Origin: a bacterium
GTDB taxonomy: Bacteria > Bacillota > Bacilli > Lactobacillales > Streptococcaceae
Direction: 5' to 3'
Length of the DNA: 64,000 nucleotides
NCBI GenBank assembly: GCA_905221435.1
Contig: CAJNDD010000009.1
Location: 1 to 64,000 of the forward strand
Part shown: in pieces, positions 26,558-37,782 of the stretch
Numbering within the stretch: position 1 is the stretch's first letter
Layout of the letters: each line of letters opens with the position of its first letter
Notes under the pieces: generated by a model
Seen by the model: only the letters and a program-made list of their open reading frames with translations
Databases searched by the model: none
Told to the model about the DNA's origin: nothing
Made by a program: the position numbers and the translations under genes

Positions 26558-29500
26558 GTGGTTGATGTAAATCGTTTTAAAAGTATGCAAATCACCCTAG
26601 CTTCTCCAAGCAAAGTCCGTTCATGGTCTTATGGAGAAGTCAAAAAACCTGAAACAATCAATTACCGTACGTTGAAACCAGAACGTGAAGGACTCTTTGA
26701 CGAAGTGATTTTTGGTCCTACAAAAGACTGGGAATGTGCTTGTGGGAAGTACAAACGCATTCGCTACAGAGGGATTGTTTGTGACCGCTGTGGGGTTGAA
26801 GTAACGCGTACGAAAGTTCGTCGTGAGCGTATGGGGCACATCGAGTTGAAAGCTCCTGTATCTCACATCTGGTACTTCAAGGGGATTCCAAGCCGTATGG
26901 GCTTGACCCTTGATATGAGTCCTCGTGCCCTCGAGGAGGTTATCTACTTTGCGGCTTATGTGGTGATTGATCCTAAGGATACACCACTTGAGCACAAGTC
27001 TATCATGACAGAGCGCGAATACCGTGAGCGCTTGCGTGAGTATGGTTATGGATCATTCGTTGCCAAAATGGGTGCCGAAGCCATCCAAGACCTTTTGAAA
27101 CAAGTAGATCTTGAAAAAGAAATTGCTGAACTCAAAGAAGAGTTGAAAACAGCTACTGGACAAAAACGTGTCAAAGCCATCCGCCGTTTGGATGTTTTGG
27201 ATGCCTTTTACAAGTCTGGAAACAAACCTGAATGGATGATTCTCAACATCCTTCCGGTTATTCCACCAGACCTTCGTCCAATGTTGCAGTTGGATGGTGG
27301 CCGTTTTGCCTCATCTGACTTGAATGACCTTTATCGCCGTGTTATCAACCGTAACAACCGTTTGGCTCGTTTGCTTGAGTTGAATGCACCAGGTATCATC
27401 GTTCAAAATGAGAAGCGTATGCTTCAAGAAGCGGTTGACGCTTTGATTGATAATGGTCGTCGTGGTCGTCCGATCACAGGACCAGGTAGCCGTCCACTGA
27501 AATCATTGAGCCACATGCTCAAAGGTAAACAAGGACGCTTCCGTCAAAACTTGCTCGGTAAACGTGTTGACTTCTCAGGACGTTCCGTTATCGCCGTTGG
27601 TCCAACTCTTAAGATGTACCAATGTGGTGTGCCACGTGAAATGGCGATCGAGCTCTTTAAACCATTCGTCATGCGTGAAATCGTTGCCCGTGACATCGTG
27701 CAAAACGTCAAGGCAGCTAAACGCTTGGTAGAACGCGGAGATGAGCGTATCTGGGATATCCTTGAAGAAGTAATCAAAGAACACCCAGTACTTTTGAACC
27801 GCGCACCGACCCTTCACCGTTTGGGTATCCAAGCCTTCGAGCCAGTCTTGATTGATGGTAAGGCCCTTCGCTTGCACCCACTTGTCTGTGAAGCCTACAA
27901 TGCCGACTTTGACGGGGACCAAATGGCCATCCACGTACCGCTTTCAGAAGAAGCCCAAGCAGAAGCTCGTATCTTGATGTTGGCTGCTGAGCATATCTTG
28001 AACCCTAAAGATGGTAAACCAGTTGTTACTCCGTCTCAGGACATGGTTTTGGGTAACTACTACTTGACCATGGAAGAAGCTGGTCGTGAAGGTGAAGGAA
28101 TGGTCTTCAAAGACCGTGACGAAGCTGTTATGGCTTACCGTAATGGTTATGTTCACCTCCACTCACGTGTTGGTATCGCGACAGATAGCCTCAACAAACC
28201 TTGGACTGAAGAGCAAAAACATAAGGTCTTGCTGACAACAGTTGGTAAAATCCTCTTCAACGACATTATGCCAGAGGGTCTACCTTACTTGCAAGAACCA
28301 ACAAATGCTAACTTAACAGAAGGTGTTCCAGCTAAATACTTCTTGCCGCTTGGTGGAGATATCAAGGAAGCAATCAGCAATCTTGAACTCAACCCTCCAT
28401 TCAAGAAGAAAAATCTTGGGAATATCATCGCTGAAATCTTCAAACGTTTCCGTACGACAGAAACTTCTGCCCTACTTGACCGCATGAAGAACCTCGGTTA
28501 CCACCACTCAACTCTTGCAGGTTTGACAGTGGGTATTGCCGATATCCCAGTTGTTGAAGACAAGGCTGAAATCATCGAAGAATCACACAAACGTGTAGAA
28601 CAAATCACCAAACAATTCCGTCGTGGTATGATCACAGACGACGAGCGCTACAACGCTGTTACAGCTGAATGGCGTGCAGCCCGTGAAAAATTGGAGAAAC
28701 GTTTGGTTGCCAACCAAGATCCTAAGAACCCAATCGTTATGATGATGGACTCTGGAGCCCGTGGTAACATCTCAAACTTCTCACAGCTTGCCGGTATGCG
28801 TGGTCTGATGGCCGCTCCGAATGGACGTATCATGGAATTGCCAATCCTTTCAAACTTCCGCGAAGGTTTGTCAGTACTCGAAATGTTCTTCTCAACTCAC
28901 GGTGCCCGTAAAGGTATGACCGATACGGCCCTTAAGACAGCCGACTCAGGTTACTTGACTCGTCGTTTGGTTGACGTTGCCCAAGACGTTATCATCCGTG
29001 AGGACGACTGTGGAACAGACCGTGGTCTCTTGATCCGTTCTATCGCAGAAGGAAAAGAGATGATCGAGTCTCTCGAAGAGCGTCTCAATGGTCGTTACAC
29101 TAAGAAAACTGTTAAACATCCAGAAACTGGTGCAGTGATCATCGGTCCAAATGAGTTGATTACAGAAGACAAGGCGCGTGAAATTGTTAATGCTGGTGTG
29201 GAAGAAGTTACTATCCGTTCTGTATTTACATGTAACACTCGTCACGGTGTTTGCCGTCACTGTTACGGTATCAACTTGGCGACTGGTGATGCGGTTGAAG
29301 TTGGTGAAGCAGTTGGTACAATCGCTGCCCAATCTATCGGGGAACCTGGTACACAGCTTACAATGCGTACCTTCCACACGGGTGGGGTTGCCTCAAATAC
29401 CGATATCACTCAGGGTCTTCCTCGTGTCCAAGAAATCTTTGAAGCCCGCAATCCTAAAGGGGAAGCAATCATCACAGAGGTCAAAGGACAAGTTACTGCT

Positions 29501-30223
29501 ATCGAAGAAGACGCGTCAACTCGTACCAAGAAAGTCTTTGTTAAGGGTGAAACTGGCGAAGGCGAATACGTGGTTCCATTTACAGCACGTATGCGTGTCG
29601 AAGTTGGAGACCAAGTCTCTCGTGGAGCAGCCTTGACAGAAGGTTCTATCCAACCAAAACGTCTCCTTGCTGTTCGTGATGTCTTGTCAGTTGAAACCTA
29701 CCTTCTTGGTGAAGTACAAAAAGTTTACCGTAGCCAAGGGGTAGAAATCGGTGACAAACACATTGAGGTAATGGTTCGTCAAATGATCCGTAAAGTTCGT
29801 GTCATGGATCCAGGTGACACAGATCTTCTCATGGGTACCCTCATGGATATCAACGACTTTACAGATGCCAACAAGGATGTTCTTATTGCAGGCGGAGTTC
29901 CAGCGACAGGTCGTCCAGTCCTTATGGGAATCACCAAAGCCTCACTTGAAACCAACAGTTTCTTGTCAGCGGCTTCCTTCCAGGAAACAACTCGTGTCCT
30001 TACAGATGCGGCGATTCGTGGTAAGAAAGACCATCTCCTTGGACTCAAGGAAAATGTTATCATCGGTAAGATCATCCCAGCAGGTACTGGTATGGCTCGC
30101 TACCGTAACCTTGAACCACAAGCCATCAATGAAGCAGAATATCTGGCTCCAGAACAAGAAGAGACAGAAAATGCTCCAGTAGAGGATGCTGTGGAAATCC
30201 AAGTTGAAGAAACAGTAGAATAA
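26558..30223 (+). CDS. rpoC: DNA-directed RNA polymerase beta' subunit
   Basis: 1221 residues, full length, starting with GTG ([19 protein letters not shown] as encoded, initiated with Met); SD AAAGGGAAG lies 7 bases upstream. The N-terminal zinc ribbon reads [19 protein letters not shown], the catalytic Mg site [10 protein letters not shown] (near 445-455), and the bridge-helix/trigger-loop region includes [17 protein letters not shown] second zinc site has [11 protein letters not shown]. Acidic C-terminal tail. Confidence 0.98.
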   Translation: MVDVNRFKSMQITLASPSKVRSWSYGEVKKPETINYRTLKPEREGLFDEVIFGPTKDWECACGKYKRIRYRGIVCDRCGVEVTRTKVRRERMGHIELKAPVSHIWYFKGIPSRMGLTLDMSPRALEEVIYFAAYVVIDPKDTPLEHKSIMTEREYRERLREYGYGSFVAKMGAEAIQDLLKQVDLEKEIAELKEELKTATGQKRVKAIRRLDVLDAFYKSGNKPEWMILNILPVIPPDLRPMLQLDGGRFASSDLNDLYRRVINRNNRLARLLELNAPGIIVQNEKRMLQEAVDALIDNGRRGRPITGPGSRPLKSLSHMLKGKQGRFRQNLLGKRVDFSGRSVIAVGPTLKMYQCGVPREMAIELFKPFVMREIVARDIVQNVKAAKRLVERGDERIWDILEEVIKEHPVLLNRAPTLHRLGIQAFEPVLIDGKALRLHPLVCEAYNADFDGDQMAIHVPLSEEAQAEARILMLAAEHILNPKDGKPVVTPSQDMVLGNYYLTMEEAGREGEGMVFKDRDEAVMAYRNGYVHLHSRVGIATDSLNKPWTEEQKHKVLLTTVGKILFNDIMPEGLPYLQEPTNANLTEGVPAKYFLPLGGDIKEAISNLELNPPFKKKNLGNIIAEIFKRFRTTETSALLDRMKNLGYHHSTLAGLTVGIADIPVVEDKAEIIEESHKRVEQITKQFRRGMITDDERYNAVTAEWRAAREKLEKRLVANQDPKNPIVMMMDSGARGNISNFSQLAGMRGLMAAPNGRIMELPILSNFREGLSVLEMFFSTHGARKGMTDTALKTADSGYLTRRLVDVAQDVIIREDDCGTDRGLLIRSIAEGKEMIESLEERLNGRYTKKTVKHPETGAVIIGPNELITEDKAREIVNAGVEEVTIRSVFTCNTRHGVCRHCYGINLATGDAVEVGEAVGTIAAQSIGEPGTQLTMRTFHTGGVASNTDITQGLPRVQEIFEARNPKGEAIITEVKGQVTAIEEDASTRTKKVFVKGETGEGEYVVPFTARMRVEVGDQVSRGAALTEGSIQPKRLLAVRDVLSVETYLLGEVQKVYRSQGVEIGDKHIEVMVRQMIRKVRVMDPGDTDLLMGTLMDINDFTDANKDVLIAGGVPATGRPVLMGITKASLETNSFLSAASFQETTRVLTDAAIRGKKDHLLGLKENVIIGKIIPAGTGMARYRNLEPQAINEAEYLAPEQEETENAPVEDAVEIQVEETVE

Positions 30224-30266
30224 AGAGTTTTTGTCAGCAGTAGTAGATTGAAAAAAGTCACATTTT

Positions 30267-30296
30267 GGAGAGGACCAGTTAGGTCTTCTCCTTTTT
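30267..30296 (+). terminator. rpoBC terminator
   Basis: GGAGAGGACC-agtta-GGTCTTCTCC (one G-U) followed by TTTTT, 44 bases after the rpoC stop. Confidence 0.88.
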
Positions 30297-30311
30297 GCTG
30301 TCAAAAGGATG

Positions 30312-30330
30312 GAGAGCAGTCTCTCTTTTT
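30312..30330 (+). terminator. Second, backup terminator after rpoC
   Basis: GAGAG-cagt-CTCTC followed by five T, 16 bases beyond the first terminator. The remaining bases up to polC hold only its promoter. Confidence 0.55.
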
Positions 30331-30480
30331 CTGTAACAATCCAAAATTCTGAATTGGAGCTCTTTTACTTTATAAGGATTCTCAGTTTAGAGTAGTTATA
30401 AACATTATGGAATTGACGGACTCGCTAGCCAATCTTCTTGTTAGGGAGTCATAATACTATCGATAAAATTGTCTTAATTA

Positions 30481-30489
30481 TGGTAAAAT
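30481..30489 (+). promoter_or_regulatory. polC extended -10 promoter
   Basis: TGGTAAAAT, an extended -10 (TGnTAAAAT), 28 bases before the polC ATG; no convincing -35. Confidence 0.5.
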
Positions 30490-30516
30490 AGTAAGAGAAT
30501 AATGTGAGGAAATTGA

Positions 30517-33500
30517 ATGTCAAGTAAGTTTGAAATCTTAATGAATCAAATAGGAGTCTCTGATCAATTGAGACAGGATCCTGCTCTTGTTGATGCAAGA
30601 ATTGAGCGTGTCGTGGTTCATAAAATTAGTAAGATTTGGGAATTTCATTTTGTATTTTCTAATATTTTGCCGATTGAAATCTTTTTAGAGTTAAAGAAAG
30701 GGCTGAGTGAAGAATTTTCTAAGACAGGGAATAAAGCTGTTTTCGAAATCAAGGCTCTCTCTCAAGAATTTTCAAATGAAGTCTTGCAGGCCTATTATAA
30801 GGAGGCTTTTTCTGAAGGTCCATGTGCTAGCCAAGGGTTTAAGTCTCTTTATCAGAATCTGCAAGTTCGTGCGGAGGGAAATCAGCTCTTTATTGAAGGT
30901 TCAGAGGCGATTGATAAGGAACACTTTAAGAAGAATCATCTTCCTAATCTAGCAAAGCAGCTTGAAAAGTTTGGTTTCCCAGCCTTTATATGCCAGATAG
31001 AAAAGAATGATGCCCTTACACAAGAGCAGGAGGAAGCCTTCCATACGGAGAATGAGCAGATCGTCCAAGCTGCCAATGAAGAAGCTTTGCGGGCTATGGA
31101 GCAACTGGAACAAATGGCTCCTCCTCCAGTAGAAGAGAAACCGACCTTTGACTTTCAGGCTAAAAAGGCTGCGGCTAAGCCAAAACTAGATAAGGCAGAA
31201 GTTACCCAGATGATTGATGTGACGACTGAGGAAAATCGTTTGGTCTTTGAAGGGGTAGTCTTTGACGTCGAGCATAAAGTGACCAGAACAGGTCGTGTTT
31301 TGATCAACTTTAAAATGACGGACTATAGTTCAAGCTTCTCTATGCAAAAATGGGTTAAGAATGAAGAAGAAGCTCAGAAGTTTGACATCATTAAGAAGAA
31401 TTCTTGGCTCCGTGTTCGTGGAAATGTGGAGATGAATAACTTTACACGCGATTTGACAATGAACGTGCAGGATGTGCAGGAAGTTGTTCACTATGAGCGG
31501 AAGGATTTGATGCCGGAAGGTGAGCGTCGGGTTGAGTTTCATGCTCATACCAATATGTCGACCATGGATGCACTACCAGAGGTTGAAGAAATCGTTGCGA
31601 CAGCTGCTAAGTGGGGACACAAGGCGGTTGCCATTACGGACCATGGGAATGTCCAGTCCTTCCCACACGGCTATAAGGCGGCTAAGAAAGCTGGAATCCA
31701 GCTGATCTATGGAATGGAAGCCAATATTGTAGAGGACCGTGTCCCTATCGTCTATAACGAAGTGGAGATGGATTTGTCAGAAGCTACCTATGTGGTCTTT
31801 GACGTGGAAACGACGGGACTTTCAGCTATCTATAATGACTTGATTCAGGTTGCAGCCTCTAAGATGTATAAGGGAAATGTTATTGCCGAATTTGATGAAT
31901 TTATCAATCCTGGGCATCCCTTGTCAGCCTTTACCACTGAGTTGACAGGTATTACAGACGACCATGTCAAAAATGCCAAACCACTGGAACAAGTTTTGCA
32001 AGAATTCCAAGAATTTTGCAAGGATACAGTTTTAGTTGCCCACAATGCCACCTTTGACGTTGGCTTTATGAATGCCAACTATGAGCGCCATGGTCTGCCT
32101 AAGATTAGCCAGCCAGTTATCGATACGCTGGAGTTTGCTAGAAACCTCTATCCTGAGTATAAACGTCATGGTTTGGGGCCTTTGACCAAGCGTTTTGGTG
32201 TGGCACTTGAACACCACCACATGGCTAATTACGATGCGGAAGCTACAGGTCGTCTGCTTTTCATCTTTATCAAAGAGGTAGCAGAAAAACATGGTGTGAC
32301 CGATCTGGCTAGGTTAAATATTGATCTAATCAGTCCAGACTCTTATAAAAAAGCTCGAATCAAGCATGCGACCATTTATGTCAAGAATCAGGTAGGTCTA
32401 AAAAATATCTTTAAACTGGTTTCTTTGTCCAATACCAAGTACTTTGAAGGGGTGCCACGAATTCCGAGAACGGTTCTAGATGCCCATCGGGAAGGTTTGA
32501 TTTTGGGGTCGGCTTGTTCGGAGGGTGAAGTTTTCGATGCGGTCGTTTCCCAAGGTGTGGATGCGGCGGTTGAAGTGGCCAAGTATTATGACTTTATTGA
32601 GGTCATGCCACCAGCTATCTATGCTCCCTTGATTGCTAAGGAGCAGGTCAAGGATATGGAGGAGCTCCAGACAATTATCAAGAGTTTGATAGAGGTCGGA
32701 GACCGTCTTGGCAAGCCTGTTCTGGCTACGGGAAATGTCCACTATATCGAACCAGAAGAAGAAATTTACCGTGAAATTATCGTCCGTAGTTTGGGCCAGG
32801 GAGCTATGATTAACCGAACCATCGGTCATGGTGAACATGCCCAACCAGCTCCTCTGCCAAAGGCTCATTTTCGAACGACTAATGAGATGTTGGATGAATT
32901 TGCTTTCTTAGGTGAGGAACTGGCTCGTAAACTGGTTATTGAAAATACCAATGCCTTGGCAGATATCTTTGAACCCGTTGAGGTTGTAAAAGGTGACTTG
33001 TACACACCTTTCATCGATAAGGCTGAAGAAACGGTCGCTGAGCTGACCTACAAGAAAGCTTTTGAGATTTATGGAAATCCGTTGCCAGATATCGTTGATT
33101 TGCGGATTGAAAAAGAATTAACTTCCATTCTAGGGAATGGATTTGCCGTGATTTATCTGGCTTCCCAGATGTTGGTGCAACGTTCCAATGAACGGGGCTA
33201 CTTGGTTGGTTCTCGTGGATCTGTTGGGTCCAGTTTCGTTGCGACCATGATTGGGATTACGGAAGTTAATCCTCTCTCTCCTCATTATGTTTGTGGTCAG
33301 TGTCAGTATAGTGAGTTTATCACCGATGGTTCTTATGGTTCAGGGTTTGATATGCCTAATAAGGATTGTCCAAAGTGTGGTCACAAACTCAGCAAAAACG
33401 GGCAGGATATTCCGTTCGAGACCTTCCTTGGTTTTGATGGGGACAAGGTTCCAGATATTGACTTGAACTTCTCGGGGGAAGATCAGCCTAGCGCTCACTT

Positions 33501-34908
33501 GGATGTACGTGATATCTTTGGTGAGGAATATGCCTTCCGTGCAGGTACGGTTGGTACGGTAGCTGCCAAGACTGCCTATGGATTTGTAAAGGGCTACGAG
33601 AGAGACTATGGGAAGTTTTATCGCGATGCAGAGGTGGAACGCCTTGCTCAAGGTGCTGCTGGTGTCAAGCGGACAACGGGACAACACCCGGGGGGAATCG
33701 TTGTTATTCCTAACTACATGGATGTCTACGATTTTACGCCTGTCCAGTATCCAGCGGATGATGTGACGGCTGAATGGCAGACCACTCACTTTAACTTCCA
33801 CGATATCGATGAGAACGTCCTCAAACTCGATGTGCTTGGACATGATGATCCGACTATGATTCGGAAGCTTCAGGATTTGTCTGGGATTGATCCCAATGAA
33901 ATTCCTATGGATGATGAAGGCGTAATGGCCCTCTTTTCAGGGACTGATGTGCTAGGGGTGACTCCTGAACAAATCGGAACACCGACAGGGATGCTGGGGA
34001 TTCCAGAGTTTGGAACCAACTTTGTACGTGGGATGGTAGATGAGACGCATCCGACGACTTTTGCGGAGTTGCTTCAGCTGTCTGGTCTGTCCCACGGTAC
34101 CGATGTGTGGTTAGGAAATGCCCAGGATTTGATCAAGCAAGGAATTGCGGACCTATCAACTGTTATCGGTTGTCGGGACGACATCATGGTTCACCTTATG
34201 CATGCTGGTCTCGAACCTAAGATGGCCTTTACTATCATGGAACGGGTGCGTAAAGGTTTGTGGCTGAAGATTTCCGAAGAGGAGCGAAATGGCTACATCG
34301 AAGCCATGAAGGCCAATAAGGTGCCAGAGTGGTATATCGAGTCCTGTGGGAAAATTAAGTACATGTTTCCTAAAGCCCATGCGGCAGCCTACGTTATGAT
34401 GGCCTTGCGTGTGGCCTACTTCAAGGTTCACCATCCCATTTATTATTACTGTGCTTACTTCTCAATCCGTGCTAAGGCTTTTGATATCAAGACCATGGGA
34501 GCAGGCTTGGATGCTATCAAGCGCAGAATGGAAGAAATTGCTGAAAAACGGAAGAATAATGAAGCCTCTAATGTGGAAATTGACCTCTATACAACTCTTG
34601 AGATTGTCAATGAAATGTGGGAACGTGGTTTTAAGTTTGGGAAGTTAGACCTCTATCGTAGTGATGCAACTGAATTCCTTATCGACGGAGATACTCTCAT
34701 CCCGCCATTTGTAGCAATGGATGGTCTGGGAGAGAACGTAGCCAAGCAACTGGTACGCGCTCGTCAGGAGGGAGAATTCCTCTCTAAAACAGAACTACGC
34801 AAGCGCGGTGGACTCTCATCTACCTTGGTTGAAAAGATGGATGAAATGGGGATTCTCGGCAATATGCCAGAGGATAACCAGTTGAGTTTGTTTGATGATT
34901 TGTTTTAA
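30517..34908 (+). CDS. polC: DNA polymerase III alpha subunit, PolC type
   Basis: 1463 residues, the main replicative polymerase of low-GC Gram-positives. Order: N-terminal domain, an OB-fold (near 240-330), a PHP domain ([15 protein letters not shown] near 340) interrupted by the 3'-5' exonuclease ([20 protein letters not shown] near 427, [21 protein letters not shown]), then the polymerase palm and fingers. A PolC zinc finger has CGQCQYSEF and CPKCGHKL. Palm acidic residues lie in [18 protein letters not shown]. It ends LSLFDDLF, a clamp-binding motif (QLSLFDDLF). GAGGAAATTG precedes the ATG. Monocistronic. Confidence 0.98.
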   Translation: MSSKFEILMNQIGVSDQLRQDPALVDARIERVVVHKISKIWEFHFVFSNILPIEIFLELKKGLSEEFSKTGNKAVFEIKALSQEFSNEVLQAYYKEAFSEGPCASQGFKSLYQNLQVRAEGNQLFIEGSEAIDKEHFKKNHLPNLAKQLEKFGFPAFICQIEKNDALTQEQEEAFHTENEQIVQAANEEALRAMEQLEQMAPPPVEEKPTFDFQAKKAAAKPKLDKAEVTQMIDVTTEENRLVFEGVVFDVEHKVTRTGRVLINFKMTDYSSSFSMQKWVKNEEEAQKFDIIKKNSWLRVRGNVEMNNFTRDLTMNVQDVQEVVHYERKDLMPEGERRVEFHAHTNMSTMDALPEVEEIVATAAKWGHKAVAITDHGNVQSFPHGYKAAKKAGIQLIYGMEANIVEDRVPIVYNEVEMDLSEATYVVFDVETTGLSAIYNDLIQVAASKMYKGNVIAEFDEFINPGHPLSAFTTELTGITDDHVKNAKPLEQVLQEFQEFCKDTVLVAHNATFDVGFMNANYERHGLPKISQPVIDTLEFARNLYPEYKRHGLGPLTKRFGVALEHHHMANYDAEATGRLLFIFIKEVAEKHGVTDLARLNIDLISPDSYKKARIKHATIYVKNQVGLKNIFKLVSLSNTKYFEGVPRIPRTVLDAHREGLILGSACSEGEVFDAVVSQGVDAAVEVAKYYDFIEVMPPAIYAPLIAKEQVKDMEELQTIIKSLIEVGDRLGKPVLATGNVHYIEPEEEIYREIIVRSLGQGAMINRTIGHGEHAQPAPLPKAHFRTTNEMLDEFAFLGEELARKLVIENTNALADIFEPVEVVKGDLYTPFIDKAEETVAELTYKKAFEIYGNPLPDIVDLRIEKELTSILGNGFAVIYLASQMLVQRSNERGYLVGSRGSVGSSFVATMIGITEVNPLSPHYVCGQCQYSEFITDGSYGSGFDMPNKDCPKCGHKLSKNGQDIPFETFLGFDGDKVPDIDLNFSGEDQPSAHLDVRDIFGEEYAFRAGTVGTVAAKTAYGFVKGYERDYGKFYRDAEVERLAQGAAGVKRTTGQHPGGIVVIPNYMDVYDFTPVQYPADDVTAEWQTTHFNFHDIDENVLKLDVLGHDDPTMIRKLQDLSGIDPNEIPMDDEGVMALFSGTDVLGVTPEQIGTPTGMLGIPEFGTNFVRGMVDETHPTTFAELLQLSGLSHGTDVWLGNAQDLIKQGIADLSTVIGCRDDIMVHLMHAGLEPKMAFTIMERVRKGLWLKISEEERNGYIEAMKANKVPEWYIESCGKIKYMFPKAHAAAYVMMALRVAYFKVHHPIYYYCAYFSIRAKAFDIKTMGAGLDAIKRRMEEIAEKRKNNEASNVEIDLYTTLEIVNEMWERGFKFGKLDLYRSDATEFLIDGDTLIPPFVAMDGLGENVAKQLVRARQEGEFLSKTELRKRGGLSSTLVEKMDEMGILGNMPEDNQLSLFDDLF

Positions 34909-34916
34909 AAAAAATT

Positions 34917-34950
34917 AACAGACGGACAAAAATTGTCCATCTGTTTTGTT
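34917..34950 (+). terminator. polC terminator
   Basis: AACAGAcGGACA and TGTCCaTCTGTT form an interrupted stem (one mismatch) with TTTTGTT after it, nine bases downstream of the stop. Confidence 0.8.
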
Positions 34951-34969
34951 ATACTTATAGCATAACAAA
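34945..34969 (+). promoter_or_regulatory. Promoter and inverted-repeat operator of the DnaA-like/WYL/DUF262 cassette
   Basis: TATACT (about 34950-34955) is a good -10. It lies inside a perfect 8-bp inverted repeat TTTGTTAT-(9 nt)-ATAACAAA (34945-34952 and 34962-34969). An operator over the -10 fits repression by the WYL regulator encoded in the cassette. No clear -35. Confidence 0.5.
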
Positions 34970-34982
34970 GAAAGAGGTTTAA

Positions 34983-35486
34983 ATGATGAACAATACAGGA
35001 TTAGATAACAAATATCAATTTGAAAATTTTATAGAAAAAGACGGTAATGCTTTAGCAAAGAAAGAAGCTTTAGAAGTAGTAAAGAACTTAGGATTAAAAT
35101 ACAATCCCCTTTATATTTATGGGCAATCAGGTTCAGGAAAAACACATCTCCTGCAAGCAATTGGAAATAAGGTTCTTGAGAACAATCCAGAAAAGCGAGT
35201 AAAATATATTTCTGCTAAAGATTTGTTAGAAAATGAGCTAGAAATACAAAAAGTTAGAAGTGAGAAGTTTGATCTCCTAATAGTAGATGATATTCAGATA
35301 TTGGGAGAAAAGGATGATATGATTCAAGAAAAATTTTTTAATCTTTTTAATTCTCAACATGATATGAATAAACAAATGGTTTTCTCTGGTGACTCTGAAC
35401 CAGATCAATTGGAAAATCTACATTTTTCTTTGATTGTGCGTTTTAAGTGGGGAATGACAGCTTGTCTAACATCGCTTGAAGATTAA
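34983..35486 (+). CDS. DnaA-like minimal AAA+ ATPase (domain III only)
   Basis: 167 residues matching the ATPase domain of the initiator DnaA: NPLYIYGQSGSGKTHLLQAI (Walker A, about 41-60), LLIVDDIQILGEKDDMIQEKFF (Walker B, Asp-Asp), QMVFSGDSEPDQLENL (sensor I) and VRFKWG, the box VII segment with the arginine finger. The lid, sensor II and the DNA-binding helix-turn-helix of DnaA are absent: the ORF stops straight after box VII. It is not the chromosomal dnaA. It starts a four-gene operon with a WYL regulator and two DUF262 proteins; the next gene follows after 15 bases. It could bind ATP-DnaA or DNA-bound AAA+ partners, or be an IstB-like helper. SD AGAGG; the ATG at 34986 is also possible. 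More AT-rich than polC. Confidence 0.8.
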   Translation: MMNNTGLDNKYQFENFIEKDGNALAKKEALEVVKNLGLKYNPLYIYGQSGSGKTHLLQAIGNKVLENNPEKRVKYISAKDLLENELEIQKVRSEKFDLLIVDDIQILGEKDDMIQEKFFNLFNSQHDMNKQMVFSGDSEPDQLENLHFSLIVRFKWGMTACLTSLED

Positions 35487-35501
35487 CAAAAAGGACATTA
35501 G

Positions 35502-36452
35502 ATGAATGATCAAGAGAGATTACTAACAATCTTTTTACGCTTACAGTTTGGGACTCCGTTAGGAAAAAAGCAATTAGCTCAGAAATTTGAGGTTAGTGAA
35601 AAGACGATACAGAGAGATTTTTCGCTCCTTCGTGATATTTTATCCAGTCATCCCGATTTTAATGGAGACCTGCTTTATAGTCGTAAAACGAATAAGTATA
35701 GCCTATCAAGTAAGTCAGTTTTTAATAAAAAGGATATACTTGTTATTTCAAAGATTTTATTGGAAAATCGAGCACTGAATAGGCCAGAAATTGATAGCTT
35801 ACTAAAAAATTTACTGATTTTAGTTCCTCGTGATGACCAGAAAGAAATTGAGCAGATCATTGGCAGTGAAAAGCTTAACTATGCTCCCTTAACGGATCAA
35901 CAAAATAGAATAGAGAAAATTTGGAATTTATCAGAAGCTATTTTGCATGAACAGGTTCTAGATATTGTCTATCAAAAACCTTATTCTGAGTCTTCTAAGA
36001 AGCAGACGGTTTTACCTGTATCTCTTTACTATGATAGTCATTATTTTTATCTGGTTGTTTATCAGTTAAAACACGCTACTTATATTACTTTAAGAGTAGA
36101 CCGTATCCAATCATGGTCTCTTAGTGGTATAGAGAAACCCTCTATTTCTTATAGAGATAAATTTAGAGATGGTGATATTCGTAACGAGAGAGTTGATGCT
36201 TTTATCGGGAAGAAAATCAGTATTGAGATTGGGTATTTGTATGATCCTACTATTGTGATGGATCAATTTCCAAATGCAAAAATAGTTGGGAAAAATGGAG
36301 ACTGGACTCATTTTAAGTTTAAAAGTCAGTATACACCGGGTCTTAAACGCTGGTTGCTGGGACAAGGGGAAGCAGTTACTGTTTTGTCTCCTCGGATTTT
36401 AGTAGAGGATATGAAGCAAACAGTTCAAGAAATGATAGATAAATATAAATGA
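35502..36452 (+). CDS. WYL-domain transcriptional regulator
   Basis: 316 residues. The N-terminal winged helix reads GKKQLAQKFEVSEKTIQRDFSLLRD (about 21-45), as in DeoR/HTH_11-type WYL proteins. The middle carries the WYL domain (about 140-215, YYDSHYFYLVVYQLKHATYITLRVDRI), followed by a C-terminal WCX-like region ending RILVEDMKQTVQEMIDKYK. WYL regulators commonly control phage-defence operons and sense nucleic acids or nucleotides. The TTTGTTAT inverted repeat at the promoter is the likely operator. AAAAAGGA lies 9 bases upstream of the ATG, and the stop is 7 bases before the next gene. Confidence 0.88.
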   Translation: MNDQERLLTIFLRLQFGTPLGKKQLAQKFEVSEKTIQRDFSLLRDILSSHPDFNGDLLYSRKTNKYSLSSKSVFNKKDILVISKILLENRALNRPEIDSLLKNLLILVPRDDQKEIEQIIGSEKLNYAPLTDQQNRIEKIWNLSEAILHEQVLDIVYQKPYSESSKKQTVLPVSLYYDSHYFYLVVYQLKHATYITLRVDRIQSWSLSGIEKPSISYRDKFRDGDIRNERVDAFIGKKISIEIGYLYDPTIVMDQFPNAKIVGKNGDWTHFKFKSQYTPGLKRWLLGQGEAVTVLSPRILVEDMKQTVQEMIDKYK

Positions 36453-36459
36453 GGATAAA

Positions 36460-37782
36460 ATGAGTATTCAATTTACTTCTAAAAAGGTTGGAGAACTACT
36501 GAAAGAAGGGAAATTGCGGATTCCTTCTTATCAAAGACCTTATAAATGGAACAGAAAACATATCCGTAATCTTTTTTATGATTTACGAGATGCTATGGGT
36601 AAAAAGGAATATCAGATAGGATCCGTTATCCTGCATGAAAATGAACATGAAAATGAAGGACACTTAGATATTGTCGATGGACAGCAACGTCTAATTTCAA
36701 TTTCCTTGTTTCTTCATTTATTAGATGATTTAGGGAATTATAAGGGTGCGAATCAACTGCTGAGTGCTGAATTTGGAGAGATGTCTTGCTATCATGCGAG
36801 TGAAAATTATAATGAGTGGGTAAATTTGACTCAATTGGTTGGCGAAAATCAGGCAAAAGATATTTGCAACTTTCTATTGAAAAATTGTTCTGTCTCCGTG
36901 ATTACTATGCCACAGGAACGATTATCAGAGGCCTTTCAGTTATTTGATTCTCAGAATAATCGTGGAAAATCTTTAGAACCTCATGATTTGCTCAAAGCCT
37001 ATCATCTTCGCAAGCAAGATTCAGAAGATGAAAAGATTGTTGAAAAGTGGGAGCAATTTGTAGAAGATAAAGATTTAAGTCTCAAAGAGTTATTTGATAA
37101 ACATCTTTTCCGTATGAGACGGTGGTCTAGGGGAGAAACAGGATTAACAAACAAGCGTTATGGCTCTTATCTACGATTTACAGAGGATTTTATTGACGAC
37201 TTTAAAGGCGTTGATTTGAATCAGAACTTTCCATACTTAGAGTTGTATCGTCATATTGAAAACCTCCCTATGTCAATTACTATGCCAATCATTGATGGAA
37301 GTAAATTTTTTGAGTATATTGAATCTTCTCATGAAACTATTAAAAATCATAAAGATTTTTTAAATGAACGGTTAGGAATCTCTAATGAGTTAGAGGAAGA
37401 AGAACAAAATTTAGCTTACCCAGAAGGTATGTTAAACATTTACAATAGTTCAAAGGGGCGCTACCTCAAGTGTCACAATCTATTTCTAAATATTTGCTCG
37501 CTTTTCGCAGATAGATTTGGAAAAGAGGAGCTATCAAAGGAGATAGTAGAGACCTTGTTTATTTGGTCTTACTACCCTCGAGTTAAGTCTAAAGCCATAT
37601 ATGATGCAACTGTTGGGAACTATGCCGCTGGTGGAAGGTTTAGACAAAAAGAGGTTCAAAAGCTATTTCAACTTTTATCTCATGCTGTCACTCCAAATGA
37701 TTTCATGATCAAGATAGATAGAGAATTATTTGAAAATTATACTGTGGACAAGATTATAGAGGAGGAAAAAGATAGATGGTAG
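36460..37782 (+). CDS. DUF262 protein (GmrS-like), no nuclease domain
   Basis: 440 residues. The DUF262 motifs are all visible: RIPSYQRPYKW (20-30), YQIGSVILH (51-59), DIVDGQQRL (70-78, ParB-like nucleotide-hydrolysing site) and the later DSQNNRGKSLEPHDLLKAYH (about 168-187). The C-terminal half matches no nuclease motif I know; no DUF1524 His-Me site is present. DUF262 proteins include GmrS, SspE and BrxU, which act in restriction of modified phage DNA and use NTP. The stop overlaps the next start by 7 bases, so translation is coupled. GAGG is just before the ATG. Confidence 0.88.
   Translation: MSIQFTSKKVGELLKEGKLRIPSYQRPYKWNRKHIRNLFYDLRDAMGKKEYQIGSVILHENEHENEGHLDIVDGQQRLISISLFLHLLDDLGNYKGANQLLSAEFGEMSCYHASENYNEWVNLTQLVGENQAKDICNFLLKNCSVSVITMPQERLSEAFQLFDSQNNRGKSLEPHDLLKAYHLRKQDSEDEKIVEKWEQFVEDKDLSLKELFDKHLFRMRRWSRGETGLTNKRYGSYLRFTEDFIDDFKGVDLNQNFPYLELYRHIENLPMSITMPIIDGSKFFEYIESSHETIKNHKDFLNERLGISNELEEEEQNLAYPEGMLNIYNSSKGRYLKCHNLFLNICSLFADRFGKEELSKEIVETLFIWSYYPRVKSKAIYDATVGNYAAGGRFRQKEVQKLFQLLSHAVTPNDFMIKIDRELFENYTVDKIIEEEKDRW

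Noticed and set aside
34983..35486. Chromosomal dnaA and replication origin
   Set aside because: The protein lacks the DNA-binding domain, and no DnaA-box cluster or dnaN is nearby.
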